NCBI GenBank assembly: GCA_001051155.2
Contig: JYIP02000001.1
Span: 5,022,001-5,086,000, forward strand
DNA from: Chrysoporthe austroafricana
Lineage: Eukaryota; Ascomycota; Sordariomycetes; Diaporthales; Cryphonectriaceae
DNA length: 64,000 bases
Direction of reading: 5' to 3'
Shown: piece after piece, positions 55,818 through 64,000 of the stretch
Layout of the letters: every line of letters starts with the position of its first letter
How positions within the stretch are numbered: the first letter of the stretch is position 1
Made by a program: the position numbers and the translations under genes
The notes under the pieces: generated by a model
What the model was told of the DNA's origin: nothing
Database searches by the model: none
What the model saw: the letters and a program-made list of their open reading frames with translations, nothing else

Positions 55818-58508
55818 CTAAGACGAAAGCTGGGAAATAGCATTGAGATATCCAGCGCGCAGCAGCGGCCGTGGGTCGAACCCGAGGTCTTCATAGTTGT
55901 CGCTCGTGCGGAACTTCGGCTCGTCCTCGAGCCTGTCCGTGGTGCTAGGTGCGTCGGGGGCGGGGGCGGGGGCGGGAGCTGCGCTGTTGGTGGCAGCTCC
56001 TGGGACCTCGGTGGCAGTCGCGAGGTCCGCGAGGTGTTGGAGGTTCTGGCTCGCCGTGGCTTCGGGGGCAGAGCTCGTAGGCGGGCGCAGGGTGTCCCGG
56101 ATCTTGGCGCGGATCGCTTCGTCCCATGTCGAAGGGGCGATGTTGGCGTCTAGGAGGTTGCTGAGCAGCTGGGTGGCCTCCTCGCGCGACTTCTCGCCCT
56201 TTGTCATCTCAACCAAGCAGAGAGTGGTCAAGGAAGTGAAGTGGTGGTTCAGCGGGCTTATCATCGACGGGTGTGAGGTCAGTAGGCGGACTGATTCTCT
56301 GACGGCCCAGGTGACGTCTGTGATCAAGGCCGAAGGCATGAACAAGAAGGCTAGCAGCCGGCAGTGCCAGTATGAGAGGTGGAGTACGGGCTCCACGTTA
56401 GGTGGGATATCGCCAGGAAAGTGAGCACGCCACATTTCCATGTTCAGGTGGAAAGTAGCTGAAGCCCTGGCACCAGCGCCCGGCGTTGAGTTCAGAGGGG
56501 CAGTAACCGATGCTGGAGACCAGTGTCCCATAATGTATGCCAGTACTAAGAAAACAGTGTTAGTGTTCAGGCCGACAAAGCTATCAGGCCGTACTAAACT
56601 TACAAGTGAAGCGGTAGTTGGCCTCTCCGAGGATCGGCTTGAGATTGTGTGGCAGAACGACTGCATCGCCGGAGATGACCAGAGGCGTAGCTGTCGATAT
56701 GGCATTCCACCGATCCAGGACAACAAGCGTCCACCAGGCGCGTACCCGGATGCACTGGTCTGACTCGCCATCTGCCTCGGCACCCAGAGCCATAGCCTCG
56801 TGCGGTATACCCATCGCGTATGCCAGACCAGCAGCTCGACCGAGCAGCGACATCTTGGCCGGTCCTTCATGGCCTCGAGACAAAGAAGCGGTTCCAAGAT
56901 TGTCAACGTTGATAATCATGAGGATGAGGCATTGTAAGTAGATGAGGTCAGAGACCTGTCCGTGCTTACCGCCCTCGGCTTCGAAATCCGCAAGCAGGCG
57001 ATTTGCAGTGACAAGGCGGCCATGAACATTTTGAACTGCAGCAAAGGACCCCATTGCAGAGTTGAGTGCCTCGATGAAGGCATTCTGTAGGGTGGCGCTG
57101 CAGTGAGCAAATCGTGAGTTCATAGCCTCCCTTGAGCTGGGAAGAAACGGCAGAACATGGTGAACAATGTTCAAATATCTACGATGGGCAGTCAGTATCA
57201 GTCACGGGTCTCGTACAAACGTCTGAACAGAAGGACTCACGCATCGTAGACACTTTCCTCGATCCCTGAAGCCAAAGCAGTGGGCTGAGGAGCGTGACGG
57301 TTGAGCGATACGCCGTCGACTTCAGGGACCCGAATCTGAGGTGTGCCAATGCTTTCCCGAGGCAGGATAGGCTTGAGAGCAAGTCCGTTGGCCGAGTAAG
57401 ATGGCTGGTGTGGAATTGAAGGTCGAAGCTCAGAAAACCACCCGGATTGTCGAACAGGCGTAGACGTAGAGGAGTTGCCAGAAATATGAGGAAATGGTCG
57501 CTTGCGAGATTCCTCCCCCTGTGCAGGAGCAGCATAGGCTTCTCCGAGATTCCCCATAGACACAAGCTCTCCAGCTAAGGCCTCCGCCACGCTCTGGCCC
57601 CCAAGCTTGCCTTCGATGGAGTTGATGCGGTCGGCCAGCTCCTTGATGTAGCCTTTGCTCGGACCTCTCTTCTGAGGGACGCGGCTGAACATGCACCGGA
57701 CATTGGAGCGACGGCAGTTTGAACAAGACTCGTCGCCATTCTCGGTGACACTATCACACTTGACCTTCTTCCTACGGCACTCGTCACAGGCTCGGCTCAC
57801 CTTGGATCGTTTCCGAGGTGGCGTCATGTCCGAGAGTGCGTACTGCGACTGTGTCCCGCCAACAGGGATGGCTGGAGCGAGGGTGGGTTGTGATGGAGTG
57901 TCTAAGTACTGTGCATGGCTGTGCGGGGGGTAGGGTGGCTGGGTGGTGTGATGTGGTTGGGTATCTTGTGGCGGTCCGGCATGCTGTATGACCTGCTGCA
58001 GGGTCTGCTGGAGCTCCTGCTGCACGCTCGGCTGTATGGCATCTGCCGAGACCTCAGGCAAGATGTGAGCTTCAGGGAGACTATGCTCACGGCTGTGCAT
58101 CTCCGAGTCTGTCTGCTCATCCTGCAACTGGTGAAGGCTCTCGAGATCGGCGGCCCGTTGAGACTCGTAGTTGTTGTCCTCGGCCGCAGCAGAACTGCCG
58201 ACCACTCCCTGCAGGGCTTGAGACATCTGGGCTGCAAGCTGCAGCTGCTGTATCTGGTCGTCGCCATGGTTGCCCAGCTGCAAGTCTTCGGCGGCTACGT
58301 CTGGCCGTGCACGCTGTGGTGGCGTCGGTGGGTCGGGCTGCTGCTGGGCTGGCCCGACCTCGCGGACTCCTGGGAAGAAAGGAGCATGAGGCTCTTCGAC
58401 GATAGCAAGGGGAGGATATTGTCGTTGGGGTTGTTGGGGCTGTCCAGCATCCATGGATATGTCCTCCGCAACCGCGTCCACCTTGGGCACCGCTGAGTCT
58501 TTATCCAT
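55818..58508 (-). CDS. Zn2Cys6 transcription factor, COL-26/BglR/Rgt1-like
   Basis: Exons 58508-57241, 57178-56604, 56545-55818; 856 residues; introns GTGAGT...GTAG (62 bp) and GTAAGT...TTAG (58 bp). The zinc cluster starts at C241: C-D-E-C-R-R-K-K-V-K-C, then a longer loop and C-S-N-C ... C. It is followed by V-P-Q-K-R-G-P-S-K-G-Y-I-K-E-L-A-D-R-I, the signature linker of the Rgt1/COL-26/BglR group, and a short coiled coil. The N-terminus is Gln-rich; the fungal-specific middle homology region spans ~430-700 (AWWTLVVLDRWNA). In Neurospora COL-26 and Trichoderma BglR control glucose sensing and starch/cellulose use, so carbon-source regulation is likely. The frame is open 40 codons upstream, but only from GTG, which itself looks like a GTGAGC donor; the first true ATG is 58508. 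Confidence 0.88.
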
Positions 58509-59566
58509 TGTCGCGGGATTCCTGAGATGGCCAAGCTCAAAGCGCGCAGTTGATGGCACGGAAAAGTCTGCAACGTCGTTGAGTCTGAGTGGTGCCAAAG
58601 GCCTGGCTCTGTTGTTGGGGAAGCTCACGTCGCGCCGTTATCATATCCTTGACGCGTCCATGGCTGATGTTGGTACCGGTCTCAAGTGAAAGCACAAGCA
58701 CGAAGACTCTGACCGGCAGGCTGTCGAATCACTTGTGAAGTACTTGTTTTCTGAACACACTTGAGTTTGAGAAGGGACAATGATGGCCTTGATGTGGTTA
58801 GTGCACATGTCAACTGGAGACACCTTGTGGACGACAACAGTGTGAATTGAAAGACGTGAAGAGCTATGGAACCTGGCCTGACAGGTACACAAAGGTAAGA
58901 GATGCCATGCCCGTTGTGCCTCCGATGTGATGGAACAACAGGATGACAGACAGGCAACGACTTGTTGCTATAGAAGCAAGCAGGTGAACGGATGATACAA
59001 AGGTGAGCGAGAGTGAAACGTACCTCGATACAAATCGGGCTCCAGGCAATGGAACAATTGATGTTGCTGATCCGAAGGGCAAGGCAACGGAAGAGGAAGA
59101 ACTCGAGGCCGAGATTTTCCTGGGAGCGGCGTTCTAGACGGAAGCGAAGAGCGGGGTTTTATTAGCGGGGCGGAGGCCAATGAAGCACCGTTACAGGGCC
59201 TGGTGAAAATATGCAATTAGTGCCCCTCCACACGAGGCCCAGTGCAGCTTGTACCTTTAACATTCACTGGCCCCCTGGGATTCATCTTCTCTCGAAGAAG
59301 ACCTGCTGAAGGCATTTGTTGCTTTCCTCTTGTCCTCTGGTCTTGTCAGTGCCACATGCCACACTTTTGGTTAAGGGGAGCAGGAGGGGCCACAGGGTCA
59401 ACGTCGAACCGCTACTATGCTAGGGCTGACAATGAAGTCAACACCTATATAGCAAAACTATTACGATAATTGTAGGCTTAATAATATCGATTATCCAGCT
59501 AGTAGTCAGCTCCTTTTGACCTCTCCAGGTACAGCTGACACATCTGAGTTGTGTAGTATCGTCAGC
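58509..59566. other. upstream region of the COL-26-like gene
   Basis: About 1 kb between two minus-strand genes. GTGAGC on the minus strand at 58623-58628 may be the donor of a leader intron. The part at 59430-59500 is AT-rich. No gene supported. Confidence 0.4.
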
Positions 59567-61294
59567 CTACCAACTCCGGCGCTCTTCAGATTTGAACCTC
59601 AAACTGACGGCTCCCGATCTCCATCTCTTGGATAGTATGCTCTCCATATCCCTTAATGAATTCACGCCATCATCAGCGGAGCCCTGCCCCAGAAATATAC
59701 CGTGACAATGCCCCTTTGTCAACTGATGCTTCGCTGAACCAAAATTGTGAAAACAACAAGAAGGAAGTGCGTCAATGTCATCGTTAGTGTAGGTCTCGAT
59801 GTGGTGCCTTGCCGCGTCAGCTGTGATCTTAGCTATGGTCTCCAGTGCGGCGTTAGAGCTGTCTCTTAGCTCTGCCTCCGCATGTTGCATGGATGCAGGC
59901 AATGGTGATTCGAGGATGTAGCTGTGTAGTATGAAGAGGGACCTATGAAAATTCGGATCAGATATATCTCGGCAAGAAAGGGCCGAATCACAATGAGGTG
60001 ACAAGGGACCTGTCGGTCTTCTGGGGGTTGTCATACCGTACGGCGATGGCGATAGCTCCGCAGTGCCGCCTATTCTCCTGGCCCGGCTGATCGCCACTTT
60101 CGCTCAGGCTCATGGATAAGAAGGACTGGATCTCTCGGTCGAGCAACTTCAGCTCGTTGATCTTGGTCTCCGTGGTCAGGGGCAGCGCACGGATCTGCTG
60201 TATGTAGTCCAGGAAGGACGCTGCCTGTGCCTGTCGCCCAAAGTTGCTCACACCTGCAGGCTGTAAGCTCGGTTGCACCAGGGCTTCGCGCAATGCACTG
60301 TTGTCCGGCATGGGAGTGCGGGACGGCACGAGGTCAAGCGGTAATGGTGCGGACTGGTGGGGATACTGCGACTCGGGAAGACGCGTGCCGTCAGTCGCTG
60401 CAAAGGAGATGAGCCTGGAGGGTGTGGTCGGCATGTCAGTCTGACGGCGTTACATTGATTCAATTGACCTCGACCGAGCGGGAGAGATAACAACCTTTCC
60501 AATATCACCACACCCCACCACACATTCCACTCCTCCCAGTCCTTCAGGCAAGGCTTGGTGCGGACTTTCAGATCGCCATCGAGACCTAAGGCGTGGCTCA
60601 TCCGTACCACCGTGCCGATCGACAGATAAGCTGCCTGGACGCGGTCGGACTGGCACTCAAATACCGAGAGCAGGATGCCGGCCTGGACGAGGCGGGTGCT
60701 GGCGGGCACCACAGCTTGGACGTGCGCAAGAGCGGTCTTGACAGTGACGTAGAGTACATCTGGGGTGGTCCTCTGCTCCCCGGCGACGTCGCCCGTGTCC
60801 GCAGGAGAGGGACGAAGGAGGATGAGACACATGGCGAGCACAAGGACGGATATTCCCGCTGGTGGGAGCCCATCTCCCGTCTCCAGGACGATCTCCTGCA
60901 GCAGGGACGGCGAGATGATGGGCAGGGACTTGTGGAACGACGAAAAGTATCGACCACACAGCTCCGGCAGTGTGAGGCTCTGGGACTGCAAGGCACGGCC
61001 GACCAAGCTGTCCAGCGTGCTATCCAGCATCTCCGGCCTCGACGGGTCGAGGTGCAGCTGCAGACCATGGCCCACGGCCTGTGCCCCAAGCCACGGCCCT
61101 GACGCGAGCGGAGAGGTCGACGAGATCCCGCTGCTGCTGGGAGACGGGTTGGTATCCGGCGAGTCGTAGTCGTAGCGGCACCTGAGGCCTTTGCTCGAGC
61201 AGTACCCACATCTAGGCAGTAGTTTATCGCAGCCCTTCTTGCGGCTCTTGCAGTTGCCGCACACCCGGGCAGCGCGTTCGATTGCTGGCGCCAT
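59567..61294 (-). CDS. Zn2Cys6 transcription factor, divergent to an MFS transporter
   Basis: Exons 61294-60495, 60414-60037, 59942-59567; 517 residues. The N-terminal cluster is canonical: C12-x2-C15-x6-C22-x6-C29-x2-C32-x6-C39. The middle part shows the fungal-specific TF domain (LCGRYFSSFHKSLPIISPSLLQE, then RMSHALGLDGD and WEEWNVWWGVVILER). Frame continuity across intron 1 needs a weak GTTGTT donor; intron 2 is GTATGA...ATAG. The C-terminal ~50 residues (from GSAKHQ) look less conserved and could hide a further intron. The gene is head-to-head with a DHA1-type drug/polyamine transporter, and the shared promoter holds three identical-core palindromes. This suggests a local regulator of the pump; inference from layout. 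Confidence 0.85.
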
Positions 61295-61456
61295 CCTGCG
61301 GCCGGGCTGATCGGATCACAGTGTCGGAGGGATCGATCCCGTCCTAAGGGGAGATGGCTGGGTACACACAGTGTTTAGTGTCGCCGTAAAGCGGTATGAG
61401 GCTCACCGACGATGTGACATGACGAGACGGGGCGTGGTGACGTTGAGGAGTTTAGT

Positions 61457-61468
61457 CGTCGGCCGACG
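61457..61468. promoter_or_regulatory. putative operator palindrome 1, CGTCGGCCGACG
   Basis: Perfect 12-bp palindrome about 165 bp upstream of the Zn2Cys6 regulator start. Contains CGG and CCG half-sites with no spacer, the type of triplet recognised by Zn2Cys6 proteins. Confidence 0.55.
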
Positions 61469-61674
61469 CTGTCCCAAACTCGGAGACCGTATGCAGCGTC
61501 AGCCCACCCAGTTCTTCAGGTGTCCCGGTAGACGCATCCCAGCTCCTTTGAGGCTTTGCCTGCCGTGCCTGCATGACTACGCCACGGTTGCAGCCGTGTC
61601 ATCTTATGCTCACCGGATGACCTCACCCCACAGCGTGCTGAGACAAAGGTGAAGACCAAAGAATGCAGGACTCA

Positions 61675-61686
61675 CGTCGGCCGACG
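61675..61686. promoter_or_regulatory. putative operator palindrome 2, CGTCGGCCGACG
   Basis: Identical in all 12 bases to palindrome 1; centre 218 bp from it. Confidence 0.55.
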
Positions 61687-61806
61687 CCTTGCTGTCTTGG
61701 GCTAGAGCCAGGGCCCTGGAAGGGATCCGAAGCACCCATGGCCATCTGCACCCAGGACCCTTGCCGATGCGACCCTCATCCCATCTGACGTGTTGTGGGG
61801 TGCAGA

Positions 61807-61818
61807 TGTCGGCCGACA
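61807..61818. promoter_or_regulatory. putative operator palindrome 3, TGTCGGCCGACA
   Basis: Same GTCGGCCGAC core with a changed but still self-complementary outer pair; centre 132 bp from palindrome 2 and ~300 bp before the transporter ATG. The compensated outer pair argues that the symmetry itself matters. Confidence 0.55.
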
Positions 61819-62115
61819 CTATACCCTTTCGAGGCCATTTACAGGAAGTGCACGAGCCTGTGAATAGCTGCGATCCGCCACTGTGTAGTTTGTGAAAGGG
61901 CAACTTTCCAGTTTCGTCCATGGGATCGACAACCGCGAGCCCGACACTTGATTCAGCTTATGAATAGGTGCTGCAGGTAGTCATTACTAAGTCGTAGCGA
62001 GGATTAATATATGCCCCTTAACAAAAATGCCTTGGGCAACTATATCAAACAGACAAACCGACAAACAAGCCCTTGCTCGAAATCGCCCGCAAGACAGCGA
62101 CCGATCTTGGCCAAT

Positions 62116-64000
62116 ATGGAACAAGTAAAGCAAGAGCGAACTTCTAGCGAGGGAAGTGTGACTGCCCATCCATCCATCAACACGTCCGCATCCTTTGGCA
62201 ACCTCCCAACCACCGACCAGTTCCAGCGAGACACAGGCAACAGCGATATGCCAGACCTCGAGAAACAGCAGCAGGACATGGCCGCCTCGTCCGACAACAA
62301 CGGCAGCGCAGAGAAGCCAGAAGCCGACAAGAAGGCCTTCATCGTCAAGTTCGAGGACGGCGACCCTGCGAACCCAAAGAACTGGAGCTCGGCGTACAAG
62401 GCATGGCTGACGTTCGAGCTGGGTCTTGTGGCCTTCCTCGGCTCCGTCGGGTCGTCCATCGTCACGCCGGCGGAGACAGTGATCGAAGATCTTTTCGATA
62501 TCAGCCACGAGGCTACAGTGCTGATGCTTTCCCTCTTCGTCCTAGGTAAGCACAGAGACCCCGGTAGTGTGCCTGTTGGTCTGAGCTGACGAGACGTGGG
62601 TGACAGGCTTCGCCTTGGGCCCACTCATCTGGGCCCCAATTAGCGAGGTCTATGGACGCAGGTGGTCCATTCTGCCGGCAGTCTTCGTCCTGGGTCTCTT
62701 CAGCATCGGCACCGCGGTCAGCAACAATGCGGCAAGCATCTACGCCACGCGATTGGTGGGAGGCATCTTTGGCTCCGCGCCCATCAGCAACGTCTCGGCA
62801 GCACTCGGAGATTTCTACCCGCCCAAGATCCGTGGCGTAGCCATGGCCTTCTTGGCCATGTGCGTGGTGGGGGGGCCCTGTGTAGCTCCCCTCATCGGGG
62901 CGGCGATCGTCGTCAACCCTCACCTGGGGTGGCGCTGGACCGAGTACATGCTGGCCATCATGGTGTTCGCGGTCTTCTTGCTGGCGCTCTTCGATATGCC
63001 GGAGACCTACCCCCCCGTCCTGCTCAAACGAAAGGCCAAGCAGATGCGCAAGGCGACTGGCGACGAGCGATACTGGCACCCGCAGGAGCACGAGAAGATC
63101 AGTGTTCAGAACGTCCTGACCAAGTACCTCACGCGGCCCATACGCATGTTCTTGTAAGTACTTCGTCCCTTCTGAGAAGCGCCCTTTTCTCGTCCCTCGG
63201 GCTTCTAGAGTGTGGCAATTCGGGCTCCAGATCACGAAGCTAACACTCTCTAGCACTGAGCCGATGCTGATGTGCATTGCCATCTACGCCTCTTTCGTCT
63301 ATGGCTTGCTCTTCCTCACCTTGGAGGTCTTCCCGATCGTGTTCTACGAACAGCGCAAGTGGGGCCTGGTGGTTTCCGAATTACCATTCATAGGCTTGTT
63401 TATCGGCGTCCTGTGTGCCATGCTCGTCAATATCCTGAACCAGCCGCTCTACATCCGGGCTATGGCCAAGTAAGTATTGGGCCCCCATCTGCGGCATTCC
63501 TTCCGATCTCCCCGGCGGCCACTGCCAAGCGGTGACGTATAAGCTCCTTAGCGTCGTGAGATCTTCTCCGAGGCATATCTCCTCCTTGCTAACCCTCGCT
63601 TGCAGGAACAAGGGTCGGGCCGTGCCGGAAGCACGACTCCCACCGATGATCGTTGGAGGCTTCCTGTTCTCCATCGGTCTCTTCTGGTTCGGCTGGACGG
63701 CCGCGCCGAGATATCCGTGGGCCAGCCCTGTGGTGGCCGCTGGGTTCATCGGTGCAGGGTTCAACATCGTCTTCCAGCAGTGCCTCAACTTCCTCGTGGA
63801 CACGTACGGGCCCTTCGCCGCCAGCGCCATGGCATCAAACACCTTCCTCCGGTCACTGCTGGCCTGCGGCCTGCCCCTCGCGGCCAGACCGATGTTCCTC
63901 AACCTGGGCGTCGGGCCCGCGGCCAGCCTTCTCGGTGGGATCTCTTGCTTGGCTCTACCAGTGCCTTTCCTCTTCATGAAGTACGGCCTCGCGCTGCGGA
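62116..64000 (+). CDS. MFS multidrug/polyamine-type transporter (DHA1), truncated by window edge
   Basis: Exons 62116-62545, 62607-63153, 63254-63469 and 63606-64000 (continuing); introns begin GTAAGC, GTAAGT, GTAAGT and end ACAG, CTAG, GCAG, all in phase. It has a cytosolic N-terminus of ~90 residues, then DPANPKNWSSAYKAW before TM1. The typical DHA1 segment GFALGPLIWAPISEVYGRR (motif A region) follows, then a motif-C-like GGPCVAPLIG, a central cytosolic loop (~280-320) and C-terminal membrane helices up to the edge. Probably all but the last ~10-30 residues are present. An in-frame ATG 105 bases upstream (62011) exists, but its 35 residues look like leader sequence, so 62116 is preferred. 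Flr1/Tpo-type H+ antiporters export drugs, polyamines or secondary metabolites. Confidence 0.9.

Larger units (their letters stand above)
61295..62115. other. divergent promoter of Zn2Cys6 regulator and MFS transporter
   Basis: About 820 bp, non-coding, with three 12-bp palindromes listed separately. TATA-like ATTAATATATG lies at ~62002-62012, before the transporter start. Confidence 0.6.

Noticed and set aside
62011..62115. Longer N-terminus for the MFS transporter from ATG 62011
   Set aside because: The 35 extra residues are Asn/Gln/Thr-rich leader-like sequence, and the ATG at 62116 begins a typical cytosolic head; kept as an alternative only.

Overview
The window looks like genomic DNA of a filamentous ascomycete (Pezizomycotina, most likely Sordariomycetes). 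The evidence is: short spliceosomal introns (mostly 50-160 bp) with GT/AG ends and CTNAC-like branch sites; GC-rich third codon positions; and fungus-specific families (Tht1/KAR5 karyogamy protein, group II fungal phytochrome, copper-fist and Zn2Cys6 regulators, GT90 glycosyltransferase, DHA1 drug transporter). Sixteen protein-coding genes are supported, one of them cut by the right edge, plus one intron-containing tRNA-Glu(CTC). No transposon, rRNA or CRISPR was recognised.

Layout, left to right. 0.4-8.4 kb: C3HC/Rsm1-like zinc-finger protein (-), secreted serine beta-lactamase-like protein (+), tRNA-Glu (+), MET22/HAL2 bisphosphate nucleotidase (-, with a probable membrane-anchoring 5' exon), mitochondrial ribosomal protein uL6m (-). 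9.8-23.1 kb: KAR5-type nuclear fusion protein (+), a small glycine-rich LEA-like protein (+), a ~1.2 kaa coiled-coil protein (-) whose C-terminus is probably spliced, and an unrecognised protein with a Myb/SANT-like C-terminus (-). 23.7-36.5 kb: PP2A activator (PTPA/RRD, +), phytochrome hybrid histidine kinase (+), GT90 glycosyltransferase (+). 37.9-38.5 kb: a small Ala/Lys-rich protein (+).

38.5-51.3 kb is nearly 13 kb in which I find no convincing gene. It is GC-rich and full of microsatellites and homopolymers. The last ~3 kb, very pyrimidine-rich, leads into the copper-fist regulator gene (51.3-52.8 kb, +). After another gene-poor 3 kb come a Zn2Cys6 regulator of the COL-26/BglR/Rgt1 type (-), then a second Zn2Cys6 regulator (-) transcribed divergently from a DHA1-type MFS transporter (+, truncated).

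The best candidate for an undescribed system is this last divergent pair. Its ~820-bp shared promoter holds three perfect 12-bp palindromes with an identical 10-bp core, GTCGGCCGAC. The core contains CGG/CCG half-sites, so it could be an operator through which the regulator controls the efflux pump and itself. Most other genes are ordinary housekeeping or sensory genes without evident cluster logic. Exon boundaries were derived by hand from splice signals and reading-frame continuity; all functional names are by family recognition without database searches.
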